Positions 36,401 through 44,841 of a stretch of DNA of 64,000 bases are shown piece after piece. The DNA is taken from the NCBI RefSeq assembly GCF_011378855.1, contig NZ_WTLB01000007.1, forward strand, positions 1 to 64,000, given 5' to 3'. The notes under the pieces were generated by a model. That model searched no databases. It was given only the letters and a program-made list of their open reading frames with translations, and had not been told where the DNA came from. The position numbers and the translations under genes are program-made. This DNA comes from Pseudoalteromonas sp. Z1A8. Lineage in GTDB: Bacteria > Pseudomonadota > Gammaproteobacteria > Enterobacterales > Alteromonadaceae. The stretch's first letter is position 1, and every line of letters begins with the position of its first letter.

Positions 36401-36498
36401 TATAGAGAAGGCAAAGCTATAAGAACAAATATTATTGTTGCAACTAGCATTAATTTATTATTTTTTGTTACATCCAACAAAATATTTCTTTTTAACAT
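33439..36498 (-). CDS. Hybrid sensor histidine kinase with periplasmic sensor domain
   Basis: A 1019-residue inner-membrane kinase. TM1 (about 16-35) and TM2 (about 332-351) bracket a periplasmic dCache-like sensor, a PAS domain follows (about 372-476), then a coiled coil and HisKA with phospho-His524 (NISHEIRTPMNG). The HATPase has LVNNAFKF, DTGIGI and GTGLGLSICK. A degenerate receiver-like region (about 755-870, LLLIDDEH without a full acidic pocket) precedes a complete C-terminal receiver (from about 895, LLVDDN and MDCQMPNLNG). No cognate regulator is adjacent, so signal output is through a remote partner. The cue is unknown; dCache domains commonly bind small organic ligands. Confidence 0.93.
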   Translation of the reverse strand: MLKRNILLDVTKNNKLMLVATIIFVLIALPSLYLFDQKVRSDVYHSAQIELKRELETKSLSLKKHLKDSVTAIRFLDATPPIQGITRAKENKLIDPILGTPIDIWQERLASIFTGFMQTDDSILQARYITLEDGGQEVVRVDRNQLGEINRLQGLQLQQKGQRDYIIKASMLDKKSVYISPINYNRENGQIQEPYISTFRVAKPVFDEKNKIFAILVTNYFADKLIKSLTVESPQGIQIYLMNNEGEFLYHPNPQLRFGFEFNKAKTWAEEFTTDTTMAEQGTLPLSNYPIAYTLKKRISFDSDIAMLPLDLAVSVNTKTLFEKVNERRQNFIVMLVMFFGIFLVIAFLYQRFINRKLLIHSLKEQNSKVIENSLDAIFTIEQNGQVVHFNNTAKEIFGTSITGNSPDFVSLFNLNDADNNCIEETISNGSKMPFEAIYTDGYGNKQYFSITLSSIFDVYNNRYQVAAILRNISSLKNTQSELEGLNSTLELKVSQRTIELERAIDQALAASQAKSDFVANISHEIRTPMNGVLGMLEMLKEDGLSEQQYHYLKLANSSANSLMNLINDILDFSKIEAGKLDIDNHTFDVVTVCSDMISSLALQGQRKGLEVFLDTKDVIDRMVIGDSHRLKQILINLVNNAFKFTHRGEVSLTVGSKYITDSKLLMSFTIKDTGIGIAPENIDKLFEVFTQEDSSTTRHFGGTGLGLSICKKLAQLMGGNITVISEKGAGSTFTATVELHVAQEKKLNTGIELATSINVAALIARDNVYKNVCDLLLLTCKVNAENIVRLDYFSEHKEFEADLLLIDDEHPQIDALIDHCKQFNKKYVLILRDMVTDKPTKMVLPEGSHILNKPLTQDQFSYKLASLFGASNDCIIAPPKGITEEQVEPDLSAYHILLVDDNMINIEVAKAILKRTKVKITCASDGIEALEALRENTEQAFDVILMDCQMPNLNGYDTTSEIRNAKAGVDYTYIPIIAMTASAMEGDRERCLTAGMNDYITKPIKPVTLKDKLITWTS

Positions 36499-36720
36499 TT
36501 ACCTTCACCATAAATTTTTATTGTTATTAGTATAGAGCATTAAAGTAAAAAATGGACCCTCTAACTAATTAGTTATCGTTATAATTTTTATAATAAAAAG
36601 ACTAAATCATTAGTTTTTTTAAAGCGAACTTCTTATATGAATTATAAATGAATAAGAGCGATAATATTGCTAGATATAATTTATAAAAGAACTGGTTTCA
36701 TGATTGATCGGTTTAAAATA

Positions 36721-36746
36721 TAAAAGGTAGCAATTGCTACCTTTTA
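36721..36746. terminator. Symmetrical hairpin after the ABC exporter operon
   Basis: A 26-base perfect palindrome with arms TAAAAGGTAGCAA, 27 bases past the permease stop. The T tract is short on the minus side (TTTTATATTTT). Confidence 0.7.
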
Positions 36747-36772
36747 TGAGTTTTTAGGTCACTAAGTATATA

Positions 36773-37984
36773 TTATCTAAATAATACATCTTCTCGATTA
36801 AACCATTTAACGCAAAATGCCAGTAGCCCAGCTGCAATGATTGCTGTTGCTAAAAATATTAAGCCTACAAAGGTGTAATCAACTGTCCCTTTTACTATTT
36901 CTTTAATTGCTAATGCTACGTTTGTAACAGGAATGAATGCTGTTTTAGCAGTAAGCTCCATATTTGGCATTATTGAAATAATAATAGGGAAAAACACGCC
37001 CATGCTAAGTGGGGCCATATAATTTTGTGCTTCTTTAAACGTACGTGCGTAGATAGATATAGCCAAGGCTAAAGCCGAAAATATAGCTGCAACAGGTAAT
37101 AGCAGTACAAATATCATCAGTAAATCGGTTACCGCTAATGTACTAAATGCCGCTTTAATAAAATCAAGATCAGCAAATGCTAATGCCAGTGCTATCCAAC
37201 AGCCCATACTTAAGACCGTTATGGTTGTGGAGGCAATGGATGTAGTTAACAAGGTTATAAACTTACCAAGTACGAGCTCTGTACGCGTAATAGGTGTAAG
37301 CAGAAGTGTTTCTAGTGTGCCACGTTCTTTTTCGCCTGCGCCTAAATCAATAGCCGGATAAGTTGCTCCCATTAATACCAGAGGTATAAGTAAGTAAGGT
37401 AGGAAGCCGCCAATTTTTTCGCCTAGATTTTCACGTTTATCGGCTGTATCTACTTTTATTACTTCAATTGGGTTAAGAATAGATTTTTGTACAGACTCTT
37501 CAATACCAAAACTGATTAGCTTTTGAGTTTGGAGCACGTCACTGTATTCTTTTGCGAGTTCTTTAACTCGTTCGAATAAAAAGTTGATAGATTTTGAATC
37601 GTTAAACACAACCTGCCACTGGCTTTGTTCACCGCTATCTAAAGTTTGCTCAGCATGGCTTGGTAAATAAATACCCATATCAATATCGCCAGCTATAACG
37701 CCTGCTTTAAGCTCTTCGATGTTATTAAAGGTTTTAGCACCTTTATAAAGCTCAAAACTTTTGTGATAAAACACTTTGTCAGTAAATTCTTGTGCGTATT
37801 CACCGTTAATAATAGCGTATGTATTTACTTTTTGTTCTGCGTCCATTGCTGCTTGTGAGCTTATAAATGCCATTACGGCAAACAATAATGGAAATATAGC
37901 AACAGGTAGCGCTACAACAAACAGTAGCGTTTTTTTATCGCGAAGGAGTTCTCTTAATTCCTTTTTAAATACTTCAAACATCAT
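36773..37984 (-). CDS. ABC-2 type exporter permease (NatB-like)
   Basis: A 403-residue permease. TM1 (about 18-40) is followed by a large extracytoplasmic region (about 45-190) and then five or six helices to the C-terminus, the plan of ABC-2/NatB permeases with YPAIDLGAGEKERGTLETLLLTPITR as the conserved coupling segment. NatAB in Bacillus exports sodium, but substrates of such pairs vary. It overlaps the ATPase gene by 11 bases and is the last gene of a three-gene unit. The family is sure and the substrate is inference. Confidence 0.87.
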   Translation of the reverse strand: MMFEVFKKELRELLRDKKTLLFVVALPVAIFPLLFAVMAFISSQAAMDAEQKVNTYAIINGEYAQEFTDKVFYHKSFELYKGAKTFNNIEELKAGVIAGDIDMGIYLPSHAEQTLDSGEQSQWQVVFNDSKSINFLFERVKELAKEYSDVLQTQKLISFGIEESVQKSILNPIEVIKVDTADKRENLGEKIGGFLPYLLIPLVLMGATYPAIDLGAGEKERGTLETLLLTPITRTELVLGKFITLLTTSIASTTITVLSMGCWIALALAFADLDFIKAAFSTLAVTDLLMIFVLLLPVAAIFSALALAISIYARTFKEAQNYMAPLSMGVFFPIIISIMPNMELTAKTAFIPVTNVALAIKEIVKGTVDYTFVGLIFLATAIIAAGLLAFCVKWFNREDVLFR

Positions 37985-38762
37985 GTTTCTCCGTTAATAT
38001 ATTCATAAAGGCTTGGTTTAGCTCTTCGCTATTACCTGCTTGTTTAAATTCTTCTACTGTCCCGTCAAAGCAGCTAACGCCTTCGTTAATTACAGCAACT
38101 CGGTCACATAAAAGTGCAACTTCATCTAAATGATGGGTAGAAAAAATAACAGGTGTACCTTGCGCCTTTAAGCCTTTAATAAATTGAATAACGGTTTGAG
38201 TTGTCATTATATCGAGCCCAGTTGTTGGCTCATCGAGCACCACTACTGCTGGGCGATGTACAACAGCACGCGCTATATTAGCTTTTTGCTTCATACCAGT
38301 TGATAGGTTTTCAGCACGTTTATCAATAAACTTATGCATATCAAGCAATGTGAATAGCTCATCACAACGCGATGCAATATCGTTTTTGCTCATACCGTGA
38401 AGCTTTGCAAAATATTCTATGTTTTCTTTTACCGTTAAGCGACCATACAAACCGGTAGAGCCCGATAAAAAACCGATAGACTTACGCCCCAGTAGCGGTT
38501 TTTTTACAATGTCGTTTCCAGCAATTGTTATTGAACCTTCATCTGGCTTTAATGCGGTTGAAATCATTCTAAGTGTTGTTGTTTTACCTGCGCCATTGGG
38601 TCCTAGTAATCCAAGTACCTCACCCTTCGCGCAGCTAAAGCTGACGTCTCTTACTGAGTGAAAATAGTCTTTATCTTCACGAGGATCGATGTCGTCTATT
38701 TTATTTTTTTTGTGATCTTTAGTTAGCTTAAATTTCTTTTTAAGCCCAGCAACTTCTATCAT
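37974..38762 (-). CDS. ABC exporter ATP-binding protein (NatA-like)
   Basis: A 262-residue ATPase with Walker [11 protein letters not shown] (about 55-64), signature LSTGMKQK, Walker [13 protein letters not shown] and the switch His in FSTHHLDE. The N-terminal arm is enriched in Lys/Asp ([21 protein letters not shown]), an insertion seen in NatA-type subunits. It partners the ABC-2 permease downstream (11-base overlap) and overlaps the DUF3025 gene upstream by four bases (ATGA), so all three are translationally coupled. Confidence 0.92.
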   Translation of the reverse strand: MIEVAGLKKKFKLTKDHKKNKIDDIDPREDKDYFHSVRDVSFSCAKGEVLGLLGPNGAGKTTTLRMISTALKPDEGSITIAGNDIVKKPLLGRKSIGFLSGSTGLYGRLTVKENIEYFAKLHGMSKNDIASRCDELFTLLDMHKFIDKRAENLSTGMKQKANIARAVVHRPAVVVLDEPTTGLDIMTTQTVIQFIKGLKAQGTPVIFSTHHLDEVALLCDRVAVINEGVSCFDGTVEEFKQAGNSEELNQAFMNILTEKHDV

Positions 38763-39571
38763 ATTCGTATCCTTCGTTTCGCTCTAAAATAATCTGTATT
38801 GTTATAAAAAGAGTCGTCTTTGTTTTCATCATGCCAGCCAGGCACGCCTAATAAAGGCAGTGGTGAAAGCTGTTTATTATCGGCTAAGCAGTTATCTATT
38901 TTAATCATCTCATAAAGGGCTTGGTCTAGGTACTGATATTGCGTTACTAAATCTTTACAAAATATTTCATCTGGTACACAAACAAACAATGCTTTACCCG
39001 TTAAACCTATATAAGGTTTAGTGAGCATTTCATAATTAGCATGGCCAAACATAAACGCTTTAATGCTTTTTCCCCATTCACTTTTATGCTTAACAAATGC
39101 TGTTTTCCATTGGTGATCGCGAAGCAACTCTTGCCATTTAGTATCGCTTATTGCCAGTACAACGCCACATTCGTCAAAGAGCGTTAATGCATTACGATGT
39201 TTGGTACGCTTTTGCAAACCATGCTCAGCTATATCTTGTACATGTCGCTGGTTTATAAGGGCTTTAGTTTTAGGAAATAAACACCAAATAAAGCCACCAA
39301 ACAAGTCATGCCAATTTTCGCTTCGTGTAGGTACAACGCCAGTTTCAAAAATAACCTGTTCGTAATAACGATCGCCAAAATCTACCTTTGCATCATCTTC
39401 AAAAGTAATAGGAATATTATTCGCATTAATAGCGGTTAAAAATGGAGTAAACCACTGCGGCGCAGGCCAATCTGTTAGTTCGTTAACTTTAAACAGCTCA
39501 CGTAAGTGCGAAAATGCACCGGTTTCTAAACTGCTGATTTGCCACTGCTCGGGGGGAGTAAAACGCTTCAT
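38759..39571 (-). CDS. DUF3025 family protein
   Basis: 270 residues with no signal peptide or membrane helix. Family-like segments are YYEQVIFETGVVPTRSENWHDLFGGFIWCLFPKTKALIN, QKRTKHRNALTLFDECGVVLAIS and AFMFGHANYEMLTKPYIGLTGKALFV. The conserved Asn-Trp-His-Asp and Arg-Asn-Ala-Leu-Thr-Leu-Phe-Asp-Glu blocks suggest an enzyme, but no known catalytic set is recognised. It is the first gene of the unit ending in the NatAB-like exporter, overlapping the ATPase gene by four bases. The family name is from memory. Confidence 0.78.
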   Translation of the reverse strand: MKRFTPPEQWQISSLETGAFSHLRELFKVNELTDWPAPQWFTPFLTAINANNIPITFEDDAKVDFGDRYYEQVIFETGVVPTRSENWHDLFGGFIWCLFPKTKALINQRHVQDIAEHGLQKRTKHRNALTLFDECGVVLAISDTKWQELLRDHQWKTAFVKHKSEWGKSIKAFMFGHANYEMLTKPYIGLTGKALFVCVPDEIFCKDLVTQYQYLDQALYEMIKIDNCLADNKQLSPLPLLGVPGWHDENKDDSFYNNTDYFRAKRRIRI

Positions 39572-39684
39572 TTAAACCTTTAACAATTTATGCCTATAAT
39601 TTACGAGAAGTTTACCGCAAAAACTGGTTCTACTTAATAGAAGTTAATATACTAATCACAACTTAAAACAAAAAAAGAGCTGAC

Positions 39685-41310
39685 ATGAAACATTATTTCT
39701 CTCTCACACTCCTTGCCACTGCTGTTTTAGCAGGCTGTGCAACAACAAGTATTACGCCTACTGATGTAACCAATGGTTATAACAGTATTCAAGCTGATGA
39801 ACTGGCTAAACATGTAAAAGTACTCGCTTCGGACGAATTTGGTGGCCGTGCTCCTTCATCGCCTGGCGAAAAGCTAACGCTTGATTATTTAACTGCGCAG
39901 TTTAAAGCTTTAGGTTTGGCTCCTGGTAACGGCGATAGTTACTTACAAGAAGTACCGTTAGTTTCTTTAGAAGCAGATTCGAACATGGTGCTTAATATTG
40001 GTGGTAAAGATTACCAATACAAAAAAGACATGGTTATGGGTAGTAGCCGAATTAGCGCACAAGAAGGCATAGAAAACTCAGAACTTGTATTTGTGGGTTA
40101 TGGCGTTAATGCACCTGAATATAACTGGAATGACTACGAAGGCTTAGACGTTAAAGGCAAAACAGTGGTAATGCTGGTTAACGATCCGGGCTTTGCAACA
40201 AAAGATCCCGCTTTATTTACTGGCGATGCGATGACCTATTATGGTCGTTGGACATACAAATACGAAGAAGCGAGTCGCCAAGGTGCCGCTGGTGCAATTA
40301 TTATTCATGAAACAGCACCCGCATCTTACCCGTGGTCGGTTGTTGAAAACTCGTGGAGCGGCGAGCAGTTTGGTTTTCAAAAAGAAAACAACAATATGGA
40401 CCGTGTTGCAGTTGAAGGCTGGGTTACAACTGACGTAGCAAAAGAACTTTTTGCTAAAGCCGGTTTAGATTTTGATACTGCGAAAGTAAACGCAGCTAAA
40501 GGTGCTTACCATGTTGATATGGGTGACTTAACCGCTTCTGTTAGTATTAAAAATACGATTAAAAAGTCGGTGTCGTACAACTTTATTGCTACTTTACCAG
40601 GAAGTGAGCAACCAGATGAGCATGTTATTTACTCAGCTCACTGGGATCACTTAGGTACAGATAAAACGCGTAAAGGCGATCAAATTTATAACGGTGCTCA
40701 CGACAACGCAACTGGCACAGCCGGGCTAATTGAAGTAGCCGAAGCCTTTACTAAATTACCTAAGCATCCTAGCCGCTCAATGACCTTTTTAGCGGTAACT
40801 GCTGAAGAGCAAGGTTTATTAGGCTCTAAGTACTATGCAGCTAATCCAGTCATTGCAGCTAATAAAACAGTGGCTAACATAAACATGGATAGCTTAAATT
40901 TATTAGGCAAAGTAAAAGACATGAATGTGGTTGGTATTGGTAAATCACAAATGGATGAGTTTTTAGAAACTGCGGCTAAAGAGCAAGGCAGAACAATATC
41001 TGGCGATCCTAAACCATCATCAGGTGGCTATTACCGCTCTGATCACTTTGCATTTGCTAATATGGGTATTCCAGCCATGTACGCAGGTGGCGGTACTGTT
41101 GCTGCTGATGAAGAAACAGCTAACTACCGTAAACGTATGAGCTTAGTACTTCGCGGTTGTTACCATCAACCATGTGACCGTTACCGCGATGAATGGGATT
41201 TATCGGGTGCGGTTCAAGACTTGCAGTTATTTTATAAAGTAGGTTTTGATATTTCTGAGCAAGAGCAATGGCCAACATGGAATGCAAATTCAGAATTTCA
41301 ACGCAAGTAG
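39685..41310 (+). CDS. M28 family zinc metallopeptidase lipoprotein
   Basis: A 541-residue lipoprotein: signal peptide with lipobox LAGC, lipidated Cys18. An M28 peptidase with a PA (protease-associated) insertion at about 140-270. Zinc and catalytic residues are visible in SAHWDHLG (His, Asp), GAHDNATGTAGL (bridging Asp), VTAEEQGLLGS (catalytic Glu and ligand Glu), NMDSLNLLG and SDHFAFANMGIPA (His). It likely cleaves amino-terminal residues from peptides in the periplasm or outer membrane. It is a single gene. Confidence 0.93.
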   Translation: MKHYFSLTLLATAVLAGCATTSITPTDVTNGYNSIQADELAKHVKVLASDEFGGRAPSSPGEKLTLDYLTAQFKALGLAPGNGDSYLQEVPLVSLEADSNMVLNIGGKDYQYKKDMVMGSSRISAQEGIENSELVFVGYGVNAPEYNWNDYEGLDVKGKTVVMLVNDPGFATKDPALFTGDAMTYYGRWTYKYEEASRQGAAGAIIIHETAPASYPWSVVENSWSGEQFGFQKENNNMDRVAVEGWVTTDVAKELFAKAGLDFDTAKVNAAKGAYHVDMGDLTASVSIKNTIKKSVSYNFIATLPGSEQPDEHVIYSAHWDHLGTDKTRKGDQIYNGAHDNATGTAGLIEVAEAFTKLPKHPSRSMTFLAVTAEEQGLLGSKYYAANPVIAANKTVANINMDSLNLLGKVKDMNVVGIGKSQMDEFLETAAKEQGRTISGDPKPSSGGYYRSDHFAFANMGIPAMYAGGGTVAADEETANYRKRMSLVLRGCYHQPCDRYRDEWDLSGAVQDLQLFYKVGFDISEQEQWPTWNANSEFQRK

Positions 41311-41402
41311 CCCTATTTAATCACAGTCTTAAATTCAAGTTTAAAGCGACTTGAGTTTAGCTATCGAAAAACTCAAACAGAGTAATCGATTTAAATAGAT
41401 GC

Positions 41403-41424
41403 AAATGATATTGATTATCATTTA
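41403..41424 (+). promoter_or_regulatory. Fur-type box upstream of transporter gene
   Basis: TGATATTGATTATCA (41406-41420) matches 13 or 14 positions of the 7-1-7 Fur/Mur core TGATAATNATTATCA, extended by AAA and TTT. It lies about 50 bases before the start codon of the 391-residue transporter. Either Fur or a manganese-responsive relative (Mur) could bind it. Confidence 0.75.
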
Positions 41425-41470
41425 ACTAAAATATACAGTGTGACCTAGTTAATTTATTAGGTCGCATTGT

Positions 41471-42646
41471 ATGATTTCACTCCCTCACATTGGTTTTATT
41501 ACTCCTGCCTCAAAACGATTTTTGAGCCAAAATAAACGCTTACTGCTGCCTTTATTTATTTTAACTTGCCTTGCAATACCGCAATTACGCGAAATAACAA
41601 TGACCGCACTGAGAGATGCCTTTTTTCAGGTGAGTGTATTTGTTGCTGCAACCCTTTTAATTTATTACTACGCTATAGAACACTTACCTCAATTAGAGCT
41701 TAGTTATTTAAGCGCAAAATCACCGGTTCTAGAAATAAGCTTTGCCGCTATTTTAGGGGCATTACCAGGCTGTGGTGGTGCAATTATTGTGGTAACTCAA
41801 TTTACAAAAGGCCAAGCAAGCTTTGGTGCTATTGTTGCCGTATTAACAGCCACAATGGGCGATGCTGCATTTTTATTACTTGCTACGCGCCCTACTGAAG
41901 GCTTGTTAATTATGGGAATAGGGTTAGCTGTTGGTACATTTAGTGGTTTACTGCTTAATGCAATTCACAAAAGTGATTTTTTACGCCCTACAGCGCAAGA
42001 ACAAAAGCACCAAATCAAAATACTCTCAACTAATATTATTAAAATCAGTAAACCTGTGTGGATGATAGCAATTATCCCAAGCCTTATTATTGCCTTTTTA
42101 ATCGCCTTTAATATTGATTTTAGTCAGTTTGGTAAGTACACAAATACAACTATTAGTATTTTTGGCGCTGTTATGGCTTTATTTATTGTTAGTATTTGGG
42201 CACTTTCGTCAAGAGGTGAAAGCTATCAAGAAGTAACGTCAGAAGACGATGCATGTAACCCCACCTCTAAAATAATAAAAGTATTACAAGATACCCATTT
42301 TGTAACGGCATGGGTTGTAGCCTCTTTTATGCTATTTGAGATTTTGGTTAACATTGCAGGACTTGATTTAAAAACGTGGTTTGTACATTACGCCTATTTA
42401 GCCCCATTAATTGCAGTGCTTATTGGATTTTTACCCGGCTGTGGCCCGCAAATAATTGTTACAACGCTTTATATTCAAGGCATTATTCCCTTTAGTGCTT
42501 TAGCAGGAAACGCAATTTCTAACGATGGTGATGCGTTATTTCCAGCAATAGCAATGGCGCCCAAAGCTGCAGTTATAGCTACACTTTATACGTCTATTCC
42601 CGCATTAATAGTTGGTTATGGGTTGTATTTTTTTGCTGAAATTTAA
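41471..42646 (+). CDS. Putative metal (manganese) transporter, duplicated LPGCG membrane protein
   Basis: 391 residues with about 10-11 transmembrane helices. Two related halves each contain LPGCG followed by a hydrophobic strand and a GDA motif: ALPGCGGAIIVVTQFTKG...TMGDAAFLL near 97-137 and FLPGCGPQIIVTTLYIQG...SNDGDALFP near 320-358. This pattern resembles a family annotated as predicted manganese transporter in Alteromonadales and Vibrio. The upstream Fur/Mur-type box supports a transition-metal role. Direction and substrate are inference. Confidence 0.78.
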   Translation: MISLPHIGFITPASKRFLSQNKRLLLPLFILTCLAIPQLREITMTALRDAFFQVSVFVAATLLIYYYAIEHLPQLELSYLSAKSPVLEISFAAILGALPGCGGAIIVVTQFTKGQASFGAIVAVLTATMGDAAFLLLATRPTEGLLIMGIGLAVGTFSGLLLNAIHKSDFLRPTAQEQKHQIKILSTNIIKISKPVWMIAIIPSLIIAFLIAFNIDFSQFGKYTNTTISIFGAVMALFIVSIWALSSRGESYQEVTSEDDACNPTSKIIKVLQDTHFVTAWVVASFMLFEILVNIAGLDLKTWFVHYAYLAPLIAVLIGFLPGCGPQIIVTTLYIQGIIPFSALAGNAISNDGDALFPAIAMAPKAAVIATLYTSIPALIVGYGLYFFAEI

Positions 42647-42668
42647 AAGAATGAGAAATAAAAAAACA

Positions 42669-42696
42669 AAAAAGCTCAGCAATTGCTGAGCTTTTA
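42669..42696. terminator. Bidirectional terminator between convergent genes
   Basis: AAAAGCTCAGC, AATT, GCTGAGCTTTT; T runs on both strands serve the transporter and the DUF805 gene. Confidence 0.85.
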
Positions 42697-42716
42697 ACAT
42701 GTTAAGTTATTCTTAC

Positions 42717-43085
42717 TTATACAGTAGTTGGTTCTACTGCTAATTCTTTTGGATTTGGACCAAAATCGTTTTCACCCTGATGTGAATCCAATACGTAGAA
42801 AACCAGTAATACAATAGCACCAATTAAAGGGATCAATGCTATTAACTGCCACCAGCCTGAACGACCTGTGTCGTGTAAACGTCTAGCTGCGATACTTATC
42901 GATGGTATTAACATAGCTAAACTAAATAAAGTAGTAACTATAGGAGCTGTACCTATAACACCATCAACAACTGCGCATACAACGTAAAATATTGCATAAA
43001 AAAGTATGAACATCCAAAAGTCTTTACGACGTGTACGACCACTAAAATCTGTATAACGACGCATTGCTTCCATAAAGTATTCCAT
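42717..43085 (-). CDS. DUF805 family membrane protein
   Basis: A 122-residue small inner-membrane protein. It opens with YTDFSGRTRRKDFWMFILFY, the DUF805 signature, then has three or four helices with the conserved ARRLHDTGRSGWWQLIALIPLIGAIVLLVFYVLDS block. The C-terminal tail (HQGENDFGPNPKELA) is cytoplasmic. AAGGAAA precedes the ATG. It is a single gene. Family function is unknown. Confidence 0.9.
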   Translation of the reverse strand: MEYFMEAMRRYTDFSGRTRRKDFWMFILFYAIFYVVCAVVDGVIGTAPIVTTLFSLAMLIPSISIAARRLHDTGRSGWWQLIALIPLIGAIVLLVFYVLDSHQGENDFGPNPKELAVEPTTV

Positions 43086-43184
43086 AAAATTTCCTTAGTG
43101 TTATTTTTTATATTCCCTAACGGGGTTAGTCTAATTACTTTTTAGTAACATTTGTATCTTAATTAAAAACAGCGCACATTAAAA

Positions 43185-43211
43185 CAAAAAACCAGCTAAA
43201 AGCTGGTTTTT
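43185..43211. terminator. Terminator after the bkd operon
   Basis: AAAAACCAGCT, AAA, AGCTGGTTTTT; symmetrical, 24 bases past the bkdB stop. Confidence 0.87.
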
Positions 43212-43234
43212 ATCACATATTAGCAATTTAGCTA

Positions 43235-44833
43235 TTAACTCATAGCCATCATCATTGCAGATGGGTTTTCTAGATACGATTTCCATAGGTTATTAAAGCG
43301 AGCAATAGTGCCGCCATCAATAACGCGATGATCGCCAGACCAACTCACTTGCATAATAGCTTTACTCACAACCTGCCCACTTTCGTCAAAACGCGGTAAA
43401 TGCTGCAGTTTACCTAGCGCAACAATCGCCACTTCAGGCTTATTAATAATAGGGCTCGCAATAGTGCCACCAATCGCACCAATATTAGAGATGCTAATTG
43501 TCCCACCTTTTAAATCATCCGGTGCAACACGTCCTTCTCGCGCTGAATGAGTTAAGCGTGTTAAATCATTTGCCACATCAACAATGCTCTTACTCTGACA
43601 CGATTTAATATTAGGCACTAATAAACCAATTTTTGAATCAACCGCTATACCAATATTATGATCGTTATAATAAGTAAGCTCTGAGCATTCATCGTTCACT
43701 TTTGAATTAAGTACTGGGTATTCTTTCATAGCTAGCGAGAGTGCTTTTACAAAAAATGGCATCATTGTGAGCTTAACGCCCTGTGCTTTGTACTGCTCTT
43801 TTAAAGCGCTACGCAAAGCTATAAGCTGTGTTAAATCTATTTCGTCACTGAACGTAAAGTGCGGAATAGTTGAAACCGATGCCACCATTTGCTTAGCCAT
43901 AGCCGCTTTAATGCCTTTAATAGGCTCTACACGCGTATCACCAACCTGAGATTGTTGTGGCTCTGGCGCTACACGGCGCTCATTACTTGTAACTGCATTA
44001 TTTAGCGGTGAAGTATCAATGGTATTTGGCACTTCGCCTTTTACAAACTCTTCAATATCTTGCTTGTAAATACGTCCATTTTTACCACTACCTGGTACAC
44101 AGGTTAAATCAACATCAAGTTCGCGTGCTTTACGACGAACCGCAGGTGATGCCACCGCTTTTTGGTTGATAATTTTAGTAGCTTGCTGCGTTTTAACAAC
44201 CGGTGCTGTTTTTTCAACTACAGCATTAGTTTGTGCCTTTACGACTGCTTGGTTTATATCAACATTTGGCTTAGCTGCACTGCCCGCAATTGTCATTTGA
44301 AACAACGGGCTATGTACTTTGGCTATTTCGCCTTTTTGATAATATAACTTTTGCACTGTACCTGTATATTTTGCCGGAATTTGTACTAATGCTTTGTCGG
44401 TCATTACGTCACAAACCGCTTGGTCTTCTTCTATTTTGTCGCCTTCAGCAACTAACCAATCAACAATCTCACACTCAACAATACCTTCACCAATATCCGG
44501 TAATATAAAGTCTTCTAACAAATCAGTTGGGCTAGTGTTTGTTTGCGTCTCAGTTATAACGTCTTCTTGAACAGCTTCATTATTTACACTTTCACCGGCT
44601 ACATCCATAGCAAACAACGGCGCATGTACTTTAGCAATTTCACCTTTTTGATAATAAAGCTTTGAAATTACGCCATCATGCACTGCCGGAATTTGTACTA
44701 ATGCTTTGTCTGTCATTACATCACAAATTGGCTGATCCTCAGATACGGTATCGCCTTCTTGTACTAGCCATTCAACTACTTCGCACTCAACAATGCCTTC
44801 ACCAATATCGGGTAATATAAAATCTTTAGCCAT
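43235..44833 (-). CDS. bkdB: Branched-chain 2-oxoacid dehydrogenase E2 (lipoamide acyltransferase)
   Basis: 532 residues. Two tandem lipoyl domains (about 1-80 and 106-182), each with the lipoylated Lys in MTDKA, are followed by a peripheral-subunit-binding domain (about 227-265, VRRKARELDVDLTCVPGSGKNGRI) and the acyltransferase core ending with catalytic SWSGDHRVIDGG. It transfers the acyl group of decarboxylated branched-chain 2-oxoacids to CoA. Bkd E2 usually has one lipoyl domain; here the two copies are very similar (DFILPDIGEGIVECE in both), a recent duplication. It lies eight bases after the E1 beta gene. E3 is not in this operon. Confidence 0.94.
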   Translation of the reverse strand: MAKDFILPDIGEGIVECEVVEWLVQEGDTVSEDQPICDVMTDKALVQIPAVHDGVISKLYYQKGEIAKVHAPLFAMDVAGESVNNEAVQEDVITETQTNTSPTDLLEDFILPDIGEGIVECEIVDWLVAEGDKIEEDQAVCDVMTDKALVQIPAKYTGTVQKLYYQKGEIAKVHSPLFQMTIAGSAAKPNVDINQAVVKAQTNAVVEKTAPVVKTQQATKIINQKAVASPAVRRKARELDVDLTCVPGSGKNGRIYKQDIEEFVKGEVPNTIDTSPLNNAVTSNERRVAPEPQQSQVGDTRVEPIKGIKAAMAKQMVASVSTIPHFTFSDEIDLTQLIALRSALKEQYKAQGVKLTMMPFFVKALSLAMKEYPVLNSKVNDECSELTYYNDHNIGIAVDSKIGLLVPNIKSCQSKSIVDVANDLTRLTHSAREGRVAPDDLKGGTISISNIGAIGGTIASPIINKPEVAIVALGKLQHLPRFDESGQVVSKAIMQVSWSGDHRVIDGGTIARFNNLWKSYLENPSAMMMAMS

Positions 44834-44841
44834 GGTAACCC

